Source: Pseudomonas sp. S30 (GTDB taxonomy: Bacteria > Pseudomonadota > Gammaproteobacteria > Pseudomonadales > Pseudomonadaceae). From it: a stretch of 64,000 nucleotides of DNA. A model generated the notes under the pieces. That model saw only the letters and a list, made by a program, of their open reading frames with translations, did not search any database and was not told where the DNA came from. Position 1 is the first letter of the stretch. Each line of letters opens with the position of its first letter. The DNA lies in contig NZ_JACVTO010000001.1 of assembly GCF_016518545.1 (NCBI RefSeq), positions 62,001 through 126,000 of the forward strand. The letters are read 5' to 3'. The position numbers and the translations under genes are program-made. Shown here in pieces: positions 55,583 through 63,702 of the stretch.

Positions 55583-55625
55583 CTCGGTTCATTCTTGTCA
55601 TTTGAATACGGACCAATGAACCGAG
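55583..55625. promoter_or_regulatory. 11-bp perfect inverted repeat upstream of the 46-aa membrane protein
   Basis: CTCGGTTCATT (55583-55593) and AATGAACCGAG (55615-55625) with a 21-nt spacer. The arms could be two operator half-sites or a long-loop hairpin. Nothing known matches. Confidence 0.4.
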
Positions 55626-56007
55626 ATGAACATGCGCCCTACGTCAAACGGGCGTCCGTCTGATCGAATAGTTTTTCCTCGACCGATGGGCGGTATCAGC
55701 GATCATGACTCTGCCCAGGTACCCCGGAGAAGGTTCACGGCCTCTGCCCACTGATAAAACCCTCGATTTCAGGCTAGAGAATCGTTTCAGCACACGCAAC
55801 GTATGTCATGCAAAATTAATCTTCTTTCATGATTCGAACTTCGCGAGAAACTTTTTCAGCGCCATCTTGACCCACGCAGCGGAGCCGTCATGCAAGGGCG
55901 CTCCATGATGGAGCCTCGTACTGACCAGCACTTGGAATCAAGCGAGTGTTGATGCAAGATTTTCGCCGCGCTGATTCAATTTGTTATCAAATTCCAAGGA
56001 GGACCGA
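55626..56007. other. Intergenic stretch, no supported gene
   Basis: About 380 bp, AT-richer than the flanks. On the minus strand a short reading frame near 55845-55890 would give a 20-residue C-terminal peptide (GSAAWVKMALKKFLAKFES), which may be the tail of a lost gene. A GCTCCATGATGGAGC palindrome lies near 55903-55917. Apart from the ribosome site of the PL7 gene (AAGGAGG) nothing else is evident. Confidence 0.4.
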
Positions 56008-56682
56008 ATGAGCGTCGATATAGACGACCTGACGATCACTACACCTGTGGCCCGCTCGTCAACCAACCCTGTTGCGCTTGAACTCAGCGGCGCGCAAGCG
56101 CTTTCCCGCTTCCCGGACGTTGTCCGAATGCTGGATGACGGCTCGGTTCAATTCACCGCCCCCACACGAGGCGCATCCAGTAAAAGCACTCGACGCACTC
56201 GCTGCGAATGGTCCGAATCCGTCGACTGGAAACTGTCGAGTGCGGCGAATCACGTCAACCGGCAGACCCTGCGGCTCGACAAGGTCAACTCGGCGCGCAA
56301 GGTCGTCATTGCCCAGATGCACGTGAGGGGAGATGACGGCCCGCCTGTGAAAGTGTTCTGGAACAAAGGCAGCATCACCCTCGGTTTTCGCCCCCGCTAC
56401 GACCAGACGACACCTTCGAATTCGACCATCCTCGAAGGTGTGCCTCTGGGTACCGTGTTCAGCTTGGAGATTCATGTCAGCTCCAAGGGTCTGGTTACAG
56501 TCTCGGCGACCTGCAATGGCGCCTCAGGGTCGTCCACCCCGCTTCAGCTCGATGACAGCTGGAATTCTCATCTCTTCGAGTTTCATGGCGGGATCTACAA
56601 CCAGATCGACTACAACGATGCGACGCCGGCCAGTGATGGATCGGTCTGTGTGATCAGGGAGCTCGGGTTGAGGCATGAGTAA
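56008..56682 (+). CDS. Polysaccharide lyase family 7 (alginate lyase-like), no signal peptide
   Basis: 224 aa from the ATG with AAGGAGG upstream. PL7 motifs in diverged form: RTRCEWSE (Arg65, Glu67) for the usual R-S/T-E-L-R strand, IAQMH (Gln103, His105) for Q-I-H, and FHGGIYNQ (Tyr197) for YFKAG-x-YNQ. These hold the Gln, His and Tyr of the active site, so beta-elimination of alginate or a related polyuronate is likely. No export signal is visible, which is unusual but known for some Pseudomonas PL7 proteins. Single gene in an AT-richer region. Confidence 0.85.
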   Translation: MSVDIDDLTITTPVARSSTNPVALELSGAQALSRFPDVVRMLDDGSVQFTAPTRGASSKSTRRTRCEWSESVDWKLSSAANHVNRQTLRLDKVNSARKVVIAQMHVRGDDGPPVKVFWNKGSITLGFRPRYDQTTPSNSTILEGVPLGTVFSLEIHVSSKGLVTVSATCNGASGSSTPLQLDDSWNSHLFEFHGGIYNQIDYNDATPASDGSVCVIRELGLRHE

Positions 56683-57003
56683 TATAGAGCAGCGTTGCTA
56701 GATTGATCGACAGCGCAATGAACCAGTGATACGTGAAATTCCCGAGCGCGACCCAGAGCAATGCGCGAAGGCTCCAGTGGTTGGAGGAGGAGCTCGCTGT
56801 TCGAGAGCGCGTACAGAATCGTGCCAACATGGCATGCGGTCAGTAGATCAACTTCGAAAAAGGTCAAAGGCGCCCTCTTGAAGCCAGAAAATGCGCAATT
56901 CCGAACACATACTAAAACTGCTCGCCACTTGGCTGTTCCTAAGGCATCACACCGTTCAAGTCTGTATCACTCAACTGTATCCGGGCGGGTGTTCCTTCCG
57001 AAC
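56683..57003. other. Intergenic stretch left of the tRNA-Cys island
   Basis: About 320 bp without a supported gene. On the minus strand one frame reads like a membrane-protein fragment (SLRALLWVALGNFTYHWFIALS, split here: a hydrophobic helix-like run), with no start or stop context. It may be the remnant of a decayed gene. Confidence 0.35.
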
Positions 57004-57052
57004 GGTGGAAGCCAAGAGCGGAATCGAACCGGCGTAAACGGATTTGCAATCC
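57004..57052 (-). repeat. Degenerate copy of the tRNA-Cys 3' half (candidate attL)
   Basis: About 49 bp that align to 59866-59914 with only a few mismatches (AAGCCAAGAG versus AGGCCGAGGT, then an almost identical TTCGAT-stem and anticodon-loop part). The copy lacks the 5' half of the tRNA and has mutations in the acceptor stem, so it cannot be a functional tRNA. Direct repeat bounding a 2.9-kb island. Confidence 0.75.
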
Positions 57053-57078
57053 CCTAAGAGACTCAGGTTTTTTGGGGG

Positions 57079-57423
57079 TCAGCCTGCATGCCACGGAATC
57101 ACTGGCTTATGCCTTAATTGCTGGTGCTGGTAGTTCATGACCATTTGGGACATCCAGTGTCTCAGGATTGTCCCGCGCTTTTCTTCCTTTATATGCCTAG
57201 CCTCCGAATTAGCCAAACGCGCCAGGGCTGCTTCCTCGATCATCAGGTATAGCCGCTCGATTGTCTGGGCCGAGATGGCCTTCAAGATTTCCAGCGACTC
57301 CACCAAGCCCTCGGCCCGTGCTTGGGCGACCAGGCAGTTCACCGCGCTGTCGCACGGGTCGATGTCTGTCAGGCGCTTGCGCAGCAGGCCGTGGATCTCC
57401 TGCGGCATGACGATGCCCGGCAT
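57079..57423 (-). CDS. Hypothetical protein, island gene next to attL
   Basis: 114 aa with GGTGAG upstream of the ATG. Conserved-looking all-helical protein (PQEIHGLLRKRLTDIDPCDSAVNCL, then AQTIERLYLMIEEAALARLA) of the type found in Pseudomonas integrated elements, without assigned function. Two Cys. It is the first gene inside the tRNA-Cys island. No signal peptide. Confidence 0.6.
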   Translation of the reverse strand: MPGIVMPQEIHGLLRKRLTDIDPCDSAVNCLVAQARAEGLVESLEILKAISAQTIERLYLMIEEAALARLANSEARHIKEEKRGTILRHWMSQMVMNYQHQQLRHKPVIPWHAG

Positions 57424-57655
57424 GAACTCACCGGCCTATGCGTTACCGTAACGATTGCTCACTGGATCCTTCTCCCCTAGAGAGAGGCCATTATAGATTG
57501 ACTCGCAGGCCAGCCCAGCTATTCGGCTGCGCTCGAGCGCAGCTGACTGCCCTCTCCTTCCATCATCTGGCTATCGAAATCCAACACAGGAGCCTCGCCA
57601 ATAAAACGAGGGAATCTATGGTAGTTTTGCAGACCCAAGACAAGACCCTAACAAC

Positions 57656-58786
57656 ATGGATACCTCCGTACTGAGCATTTCTGCAAACAGCAGCCGTTCA
57701 CAGAATATTGATACCCTTCGATTACTGCTCGCCGTCTGGGTGGTGGTCACGCACTTGGCGCCGTGGGCTTTTGCCGTACAGGGGCCGTCCGCAATACCCG
57801 AGAGCATTCTCTTGCTCACCCAATGGCTGGAAGGTGTATTCCAGGGGAATAGCGAAACGCATCCGGCGGTTCTCGGCTTCATCGTCCTGAGTGGATACTG
57901 CATACACCGCAACGGCTTGAGATCGCACCGCGACGGTGTCGCCGCTTATGCGATCCGCCGGTTCTTCCGCATCTACCCGGTTTTCTTCCTGGCATCGTTA
58001 TTCGGATTCGGGATGTTCTATATCGCCTCTCGGATCAACCCGGACGCCGCCCCAATGGTTTCGGGCACGCATGAGTTGACCATTGAGAGCATGCTAAGGA
58101 AGCTGCTGACCACCGAGGCCGTAAGCCCTGGCGACTACTTCCCCTCGATCCAGGGCAATGGGCCGCTGCAAACCGTGGCCGTCGAGATGTGGCTCTACGC
58201 GGTCTATCCTCTCGCACTGCTGATTATCGGTCGGCTTTCCGATCGGGCTTGGTGGGCAGTTGTGGCGGCCTGCTGGATTGCAAGCGTTGGCATCAACACG
58301 TTCATACCTGAATGGCGGTACTGGTCCTTCAACGCCAGCTTGATCGCATTCGTCCCTTTCTGGTGGATAGGACTTAAGTTCACCGACCCTAATTTCGCCC
58401 GCGTCATGGGCCGCATCGTGATGCTGCCGGCAGCTGCCTGGCTGATTATCACTGTCTTTCAGAAAGATTTCGGGGCTTACACCCAGCTGTTCGCCGGCAT
58501 TCGCCAGGTCATGTTCGCCCTGTGCTTCGGTTGCCTGATCTCGTTCATCGACAAAGCTCGAAGCACTTCGGGCAATCCCCTTGGGGTGGTTGGATCTGCT
58601 GGCTACAGCATCTATGCCTTCCACGCGCCAGTCGTCTATGTGTTGGTTATTTGCGGTGTGCCATGGTGGCTGATTGGGCTTATAGCCATTGCAATAGGTG
58701 TTGCCGCCTTCCAGTTTATCGAGAAGCCATTCATGAGGATCGGCCGGCGCTTGGCCACTCATCATGCAGGGCTTCGCTGCGCATGA
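57656..58786 (+). CDS. Acyltransferase 3 family membrane protein
   Basis: 376 aa, about ten membrane helices. Acyltransferase_3 pattern: NIDTLRLLLAVWVVVTH at the N-terminus (catalytic His in the VVTH strand), RRFFRIYPVFFLASLFGFG, a large central loop (NPDAAPMVSGTHELTIESM), and PHQFIEKPFMRIG-like FQFIEKPFMRIG at the end. Such enzymes O-acetylate lipopolysaccharide, exopolysaccharide or lipid substrates. It is the main intact cargo of the tRNA-Cys island; a role in changing surface antigens is plausible, not shown. Confidence 0.85.
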   Translation: MDTSVLSISANSSRSQNIDTLRLLLAVWVVVTHLAPWAFAVQGPSAIPESILLLTQWLEGVFQGNSETHPAVLGFIVLSGYCIHRNGLRSHRDGVAAYAIRRFFRIYPVFFLASLFGFGMFYIASRINPDAAPMVSGTHELTIESMLRKLLTTEAVSPGDYFPSIQGNGPLQTVAVEMWLYAVYPLALLIIGRLSDRAWWAVVAACWIASVGINTFIPEWRYWSFNASLIAFVPFWWIGLKFTDPNFARVMGRIVMLPAAAWLIITVFQKDFGAYTQLFAGIRQVMFALCFGCLISFIDKARSTSGNPLGVVGSAGYSIYAFHAPVVYVLVICGVPWWLIGLIAIAIGVAAFQFIEKPFMRIGRRLATHHAGLRCA

Positions 58787-58811
58787 TGTGAACGCTCGGC
58801 CAGCTGCGGGA

Positions 58812-59583
58812 TCATCGGCCCATCGTAGAGGACTGTTTAATTCTCATGAAATCCTTGAAAGCGATGATCTCGCCTATCCAGTTAGAAATCATGGTAGTGG
58901 TCGCCCTGTGTGCAGCGCAACTCCCCCAGGTGTTGCCAAACTCTGTTGCCGCCGATGCTTGCGGAACAAAGTACAACTTGGACCCTCTGTGGAACATGGG
59001 AATCATTCCGGTCGGCATGCCTACCACACAAACATTCGAAGGAAATCCCGCATAAATCAAATTATTGATACCGGCACTTTTTAAGTATCCCTCAAATTTT
59101 CAATCGTCCATATTCGAATGATAGACGACGTCTTCACCACCTGAATCAACAATAGCCTGTAATGCTGGATCTATCCTGGCGGCATATCCCAAGTTAATCG
59201 TGGCTGGATCGTTTGTCACGATAACTACCTTCAGCCCAAGGTGACAGCATGCTTTACCAAAGGCACCAACCTTTTGGAATACACGCTCTTGAAGTGTAGG
59301 TTCATCACGGGCGAACCGGTGTCCTCCCAAGGATCCATCACCACCACAGCCGTCTTATCTTTCGTCAGCGTTCGGGTGAAGACATATTTTCCTTCTTTCA
59401 CTTTGAAGAAGGCCTCGCCTTTACGCTGCTCTGGAATCAGGTTCCCAGCCTGATCAAGTGCAAAATGTGAATGTCGCCAAATTTTTATCTGGTACTCAGG
59501 CGATTTTCTTCCGCCTCAGCATGCAGAACAGACGATACGACCAAGCTAACTACAAACAGGCAGGCAAATTTGAAATTATTCAA
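58812..59583 (-). pseudogene. Decayed secreted isochorismatase-like (cysteine) hydrolase
   Basis: Pieces in successive frames rebuild one protein: signal peptide (FACLFVVSLVVSSVLHA), a central part (FALDQAGNLIPEQRKGEAFF, TAVVVMDPWEDTGSP), LGLKVVIVTNDPATINLGYAARIDP, and an intact tail with the catalytic Cys in AGFPSNVCVVGMPTGMIPM. Lesions: a frameshift near the signal-peptide end (A-run near 59502), a second frameshift near 59270-59330, and a TGA at 59100-59102 between SNMDD and KFEGYLKSAG. The TTG at 59583 is the nearest start. Isochorismatase fold is recognised from the motif set. Confidence 0.8.
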
Positions 59584-59683
59584 AATACAGTGCGGAAGTT
59601 CTTGAAAGAGTTCGAACAGGGGCTGCACGCGCCGGCCAAGCCAGGGCGCAAGCGCCAGACCCCGCCGACGCTCGCAGTGTTCG

Positions 59684-59791
59684 CTAGCCCAGCTTGTCGG
59701 CCAATAAGTCGGGGCAGAGGTGGGTATAGCGTCGGAGCATCGACAGCGTGCGGTGCCCGGTGATGCTCGCCACTCCATCAGCGATACCCAA
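59684..59791 (-). pseudogene. C-terminal remnant of a tyrosine recombinase (integrase)
   Basis: Thirty-five codons read GIADGVASITGHRTLSMLRRYTHLCPDLLADKLG-like (given here as ASITGHRTLSMLRRYTHL and its flanks) and end in TAG. This is the end of a phage-type integrase with the H-x-x-L and the nucleophile Tyr of RRYTHL. An in-frame TAA just upstream (59792-59794) and loss of the rest show it is dead. It lies 76 bp from tRNA-Cys, where the island integrase is expected. Confidence 0.8.
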
Positions 59792-59825
59792 TTATGCGGA
59801 AACGATACGGATTTCCAGTGCACAA

Positions 59826-59856
59826 AGAAAAACCCCGCAGACGTTAATCTGCGGGG
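59826..59856 (-). terminator. Terminator of tRNA-Cys
   Basis: Perfect 9-bp stem CCCCGCAGA / TCTGCGGGG with 6-nt loop (59833-59856), followed on the minus strand by five Ts. It begins 11 bp beyond the tRNA 3' end. Confidence 0.9.
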
Positions 59857-59865
59857 CTTTCGAAT

Positions 59866-59914
59866 GGTGGAGGCCGAGGTCGGAATCGAACCGGCGTAGA
59901 CGGATTTGCAATCC
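59866..59914 (-). repeat. attR-like core: 3' half of tRNA-Cys
   Basis: Partner of the degenerate copy at 57004-57052. It overlaps the TpsiC arm, anticodon loop and 3' acceptor part of the functional tRNA, the usual crossover site for tRNA-targeting integrases. Confidence 0.7.
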
Positions 59915-59941
59915 GGAGCATAACCACTTTGCTACTCGGCC
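59868..59941 (-). tRNA. tRNA-Cys (anticodon GCA)
   Basis: 74 nt with encoded CCA. Acceptor GGCCGAG pairs with CTCGGCC, the anticodon loop is in GGATTGCAAATCC, and the TpsiC arm contains GGTTCGATTCC. Full cloverleaf. Followed by a strong terminator. Its 3' half is the insertion site of the decayed island. Confidence 0.96.
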
Positions 59942-60085
59942 TCAAAGTCGGAGCCAGCTTTCGCTATCTCCTTGAAACCGCTTAACTTTTTCAAGCAAGC
60001 TGCGTTTCGATGGACGCCATTATGTCCACATTCCTCACACCTTGCAACCCCCTCCCACAAAAAAATCTTCAAGGGGGTCAAGGTC

Positions 60086-61111
60086 TTAGCGCAGACGTCC
60101 GAGCTTGCTCCACAGGCTGACCAAGGCGTTCTCCGCCGCAGTGCTGGCAGCCATGCCAAAGCGTTCCTGCAACGACTTGCGCTCGGCGAAGCGCACATGG
60201 AAGACCTTGCTTTCGCGGGCGCGGAGGCTGAGGTACTCATCACTGGTGCCCAGCTCGTCCACCAGCTTGCGATTCAGCGCCGCCACCCCCAGCCAGACCT
60301 CACCGGTGGCCACTTCGTCGATGTGCAATTGCGGCCGATAGCGGGCGACGAAATCCTTGAACAGCTGGTGGGTGACGTCCAGATCCTCCTGGAACTTCTC
60401 CCGGCCCTTCTCGGTATTTTCGCCGAACACCGTGAGGGTGCGCTTGTACTCACCCGCCGTAAGCACCTCCACGTCGATATCATGCTTCTTGAGCAGGCGA
60501 TTGACATTGGGCAACTGGGCGACCACGCCGATGGATCCCAGCACTGCGAACGGTGCACTGACGATCTTGTCGCCAATGCAAGCCATCATGTAGCCGCCGC
60601 TGGCGGCGACCTTGTCGATGCACACCGTCAATGGCACACCGGCCTGGCGAATGCGCGCCAGTTGCGACGCGGCCAGGCCGTAGCTGTGGACCAGGCCTCC
60701 GCCGCTTTCCAGACGCAGCACCACTTCATCGCGCGGGGTGGCCAGGGTGAGCAGCGCGGTGATTTCGTTGCGCAGGCTCTCGGTGGCCGAAGCCTTGATG
60801 TCGCCGTCGAAGTCCAGCACGTAGACGCGACCCTGCTCCTTGGCCGGCGTCTTGGCTTTTTTCGCCTGCTTCTCGGTCTTGGCCTGCTGCTTGCGCAGCG
60901 CCTTGAGCTCGGCCTTCTCGAACAGCCCGGCTTCCAAGCGCTCACGCAGGTCCTTGTAGAATTCGTTCAGGCGCGTGACCTGCAACTGCCCTCCCGGCTT
61001 TCGCCGGCCTTTGCCACGCAGGTTGGCGATACCGGAAAGAACGATCAGGATGGCGATGACCAGTGTCGCGGTCTTGGCGAGAAAGCTTGCGTATTCGGCA
61101 AGAAACTCCAC
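60086..61111 (-). CDS. sohB: SohB-type inner-membrane serine protease (S49)
   Basis: 341 aa. N-terminal membrane helix (AKTATLVIAILIVLSGIA), a basic Lys-rich linker (about 64-93: KAELKALRKQQAKTEKQAKK), then the S49/SppA-like domain: catalytic Ser171 in VAASGGYMMAC and the dyad Lys223 in GEYKRTLTVFG. Family length is 340-350 aa. Active site faces the periplasm. It lies 144 bp upstream of tRNA-Cys on the same strand. Function in E. coli is poorly defined: multicopy sohB suppresses a degP defect. Confidence 0.94.
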   Translation of the reverse strand: MEFLAEYASFLAKTATLVIAILIVLSGIANLRGKGRRKPGGQLQVTRLNEFYKDLRERLEAGLFEKAELKALRKQQAKTEKQAKKAKTPAKEQGRVYVLDFDGDIKASATESLRNEITALLTLATPRDEVVLRLESGGGLVHSYGLAASQLARIRQAGVPLTVCIDKVAASGGYMMACIGDKIVSAPFAVLGSIGVVAQLPNVNRLLKKHDIDVEVLTAGEYKRTLTVFGENTEKGREKFQEDLDVTHQLFKDFVARYRPQLHIDEVATGEVWLGVAALNRKLVDELGTSDEYLSLRARESKVFHVRFAERKSLQERFGMAASTAAENALVSLWSKLGRLR

Positions 61112-61310
61112 GATGACTCCTTAGAAGAAACGGCGCTCGAAAGCGCGAAATTGCTGCAAGCATACCGGTGCGCCAAGACGGCTACCAGCATGGGAAAACG
61201 CCAGCAACACAGTTCAAACAACCTTTTCAAACGCTTGTATGTTTTTTCATTGACAGCCTCCGCAGCCCACCCTAACCTCGCATCAACCTCCCTCGTGGCC
61301 GGACATAGCA

Positions 61311-62024
61311 GTGGGCGATATCTACCTGATCCGACATGGCCAAGCCTCCTTCGGTGCCGACGACTACGACGTGCTGTCGCCTGTCGGCCGGCGGCAGAGC
61401 GAAGCGCTCGGCGCTCATCTCGCCCAGCTGGGGCTGCGCCTGGATCGCTGCCTGGCCGGTGGCTTGCGCCGCCAGCAGGACACTGCGCGCCTGGCGCTGG
61501 ATGCCATGGCAATGGCAGGCTGTGCCGTGCCTGATCTGGAAACCGACCCGGCGTTCGACGAGTTCGATGCCGAGGGGGTCATCCGCGGCCTGCTCCCTGC
61601 CCTGCTACCGGACGAGCCTAACGCGCTCAACGTATTGCGCGATGCGTGCCAGCGTCCGGGCGAGTTCCAGCGCCTGTTCGCGCAACTGGTGCAGCATTGG
61701 CACGAGGGCCGCTACCACCCCATCGAGGGCCTGGAAAGCTGGTCGAGCTTCACCGACCGCGTCAATGCCGGATTGGACCGTGTGCTCGCGGGCGCGTCCA
61801 CTGGCGACTCCATCGCCATCTTCACCTCCGGCGGCAGCATCGCCGCGCTGCTGCACCGAATCACCGGCATTACCCCAGCGCAGGCGTTCACCCTGAACTG
61901 GCAGATCATCAATACGTCGCTCAGCCTGCTGAAGTTTCGCGGCCGCGACGTCACGCTGGCTTCCTTCAACAGCCAGGCCCATGTGCGGCTGCTGAAGGCA
62001 CCGGAGCTTCTGACCTATCGCTAG
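61311..62024 (+). CDS. Histidine phosphatase (phosphoglycerate mutase-like)
   Basis: 237 aa, GTG start. The RHG motif is at IYLIRHGQASFG (catalytic His9), followed by LSPVGRRQSEALG and the GGSIAALLHRITG end with the second His (LLHR region). Cytoplasmic. First of four co-directional genes (phosphatase, SCP2, APH, SDR) that in Pseudomonas often lie near acyl-CoA dehydrogenase genes, so the set probably belongs to lipid/acyl-CoA metabolism. Substrate unknown. Confidence 0.9.
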   Translation: MGDIYLIRHGQASFGADDYDVLSPVGRRQSEALGAHLAQLGLRLDRCLAGGLRRQQDTARLALDAMAMAGCAVPDLETDPAFDEFDAEGVIRGLLPALLPDEPNALNVLRDACQRPGEFQRLFAQLVQHWHEGRYHPIEGLESWSSFTDRVNAGLDRVLAGASTGDSIAIFTSGGSIAALLHRITGITPAQAFTLNWQIINTSLSLLKFRGRDVTLASFNSQAHVRLLKAPELLTYR

Positions 62025-62081
62025 AACCCGGTACGTCCCGTCCCTTCGGGGACCTGTAGATCACTCAACAAGGAATGCACC

Positions 62082-62399
62082 ATGACCTCCGTAGCTGATG
62101 CCGTGAAAAAGATGCAAGAGAAGTTCAACCCATCCGCTGCCGCCGGCCTGGACCTGGTGTTCGGCTTCAACATCACCGACGAAGACAAGCACTACGCGCT
62201 GATCGTCAAGGATGGCACCTGCGAGTTGCAGGAAGGGGAAAACCCGGATGCCAACTGCACCCTGGTCATGGACAGTGAAACGCTCAAAGGCATCGTCAGC
62301 GGCGAAACCGATGGTATGCAGGCCTTCATGAGCGGCAAGCTGCGCGTCGAAGGCGACATGATGCTGTCGATGAAATTGAGCGAACTGTTCCCGTCCTGA
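62082..62399 (+). CDS. SCP2 sterol-binding domain protein
   Basis: 105 aa, stand-alone SCP2 domain: ADAVKKMQEKFNPSAAAGLDLVFGFNITDEDKHYALIVKDG start, ANCTLVMDSETLKGIVSG middle, QAFMSGKLRVEGDMMLSMKLSELF end. Binds fatty acyl or sterol-like lipids. It follows the phosphatase by 57 bp and ends in a strong terminator. Confidence 0.93.
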   Translation: MTSVADAVKKMQEKFNPSAAAGLDLVFGFNITDEDKHYALIVKDGTCELQEGENPDANCTLVMDSETLKGIVSGETDGMQAFMSGKLRVEGDMMLSMKLSELFPS

Positions 62400-62424
62400 G
62401 ACAGGGTCAGGTATCTCGGAAAAG

Positions 62425-62451
62425 ACCGAAGCCATGGCTTCGGTTTTTTTT
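62425..62451 (+). terminator. Rho-independent terminator after the SCP2 gene
   Basis: Perfect stem ACCGAAGCC / GGCTTCGGT with a tight loop, then eight Ts (62444-62451). It separates the phosphatase-SCP2 unit from the following pair. Confidence 0.92.
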
Positions 62452-62597
62452 CGCCTGCGCAGGCTCCGCCGAACGTCATCAAGGGTGCTGATCGAACAGC
62501 AACACCCGCGTCGATTGACCTCCTGGCACGCTTGTTCCGTCTTCGCCACGCCATTAGATTAGCCAATGATCGCTGCCATCGGGAATAAGGTACAGGT

Positions 62598-63665
62598 ATG
62601 ACGCTCACCGATCAGTCCACTCAGGTACGCCCAGGCGAAGAAATCGACGTCGCACGCATCGATCGCTATCTCAAGGCGCATGTGCCAGGCCTGTCGGGTT
62701 CGGCAACCATCAGCCAGTTCCCCGGAGGAGCGTCCAATCTTACCTACCTGGTGGCCTATCCCGAGCACGAGCTGGTCTTGCGCCGCCCCCCGTTCGGACA
62801 GAAAGCCAAATCGGCCCACGACATGGGCCGCGAATTTCGCATTCTCAACCAGCTCAACGTCGGCTTTCCCTATTGCCCCAAAGCCTATGCCCACTGCACC
62901 GATACCTCGCTGATCGGCAGCGAGTTCTACGTGATGGAGCGGGTCAAGGGCATCATCCTGCGCTCGGATCTGCCACCGCAACTGAACCTGGATGCAGATC
63001 GTACAGAAGCGCTGTGCAAGAGTTTCATCGACCGGCTGGTCGAACTGCATCAGGTCGATTACCACGCCTGCGGCCTTGCCGATCTTGGCCGGCCGGAGGG
63101 CTATGTACAGCGCCAGGTCGAAGGCTGGTCCAGTCGTTACGAGAAGGCCTTGACCCCTGATGCGCCACGCTGGACGCGGGTCGTCGAATGGCTGCGGGAA
63201 AAACAGCCCGCCGACCATGTTCGACCCAGCATCGTGCACAACGACTACCGCTTCGACAACGTCATCCTCGATCCCGACAACCCGATGCGCATCATTGGCG
63301 TGCTGGACTGGGAGATGGCGACCCTGGGCGATCCGCTCATGGACCTGGGCAACAGCCTGGCCTACTGGATCGAGGCCGACGACCCCCCGCCGGTGCAGTT
63401 GATGCGCCGCCAGCCCAGCAATGCCCCAGGCATGTTGAACCGACGGCAGTTCGTGGAGTACTACGCCGAGCGTTCCGGTATTCGCATCGACAATTTCGAT
63501 TTCTACTACTGCTACGGCCTGTTCCGTCTGGCCGGCATCGTCCAGCAGATCTACTACCGCTTCCACCACGGTCAGACCCAGGACCGACGTTTCGCCCAGT
63601 TCATCCAGATGAACCGTCTACTCGAGCACATGGCCCTGCAGGTGATCGACGCCTCAGACCTCTGA
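62598..63665 (+). CDS. APH-family phosphotransferase (acyl-CoA dehydrogenase-associated, ACAD10/11 N-terminal-like)
   Basis: 355 aa aminoglycoside-phosphotransferase fold. Motifs: ISQFPGGASNLTYLV, VLRRPPFG, kinase catalytic loop IVHNDYRFDNVIL, and the metal site VLDWEMATLGDPLMDLG. This subfamily phosphorylates short or medium-chain 4-hydroxyacyl-CoA as the N-terminal domain of mitochondrial ACAD10/11, so a role in hydroxy-fatty-acid catabolism is likely. The following SDR gene is 37 bp downstream, in the same unit. Confidence 0.9.
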   Translation: MTLTDQSTQVRPGEEIDVARIDRYLKAHVPGLSGSATISQFPGGASNLTYLVAYPEHELVLRRPPFGQKAKSAHDMGREFRILNQLNVGFPYCPKAYAHCTDTSLIGSEFYVMERVKGIILRSDLPPQLNLDADRTEALCKSFIDRLVELHQVDYHACGLADLGRPEGYVQRQVEGWSSRYEKALTPDAPRWTRVVEWLREKQPADHVRPSIVHNDYRFDNVILDPDNPMRIIGVLDWEMATLGDPLMDLGNSLAYWIEADDPPPVQLMRRQPSNAPGMLNRRQFVEYYAERSGIRIDNFDFYYCYGLFRLAGIVQQIYYRFHHGQTQDRRFAQFIQMNRLLEHMALQVIDASDL

Positions 63666-63702
63666 CCCGCAAGGCCTGCCCCTCATCACAAGGAAACCCG
63701 GC

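Noticed and set aside
55705..55908. A 67-codon plus-strand frame left of the PL7 gene
   Set aside because: No ribosome site, no recognisable segment, and it overlaps a minus-strand remnant frame; support is too weak for a gene.
57004..57052. A second tRNA gene
   Set aside because: Only the 3' half is present and the acceptor stem is mismatched; it is treated as an attachment-site remnant.
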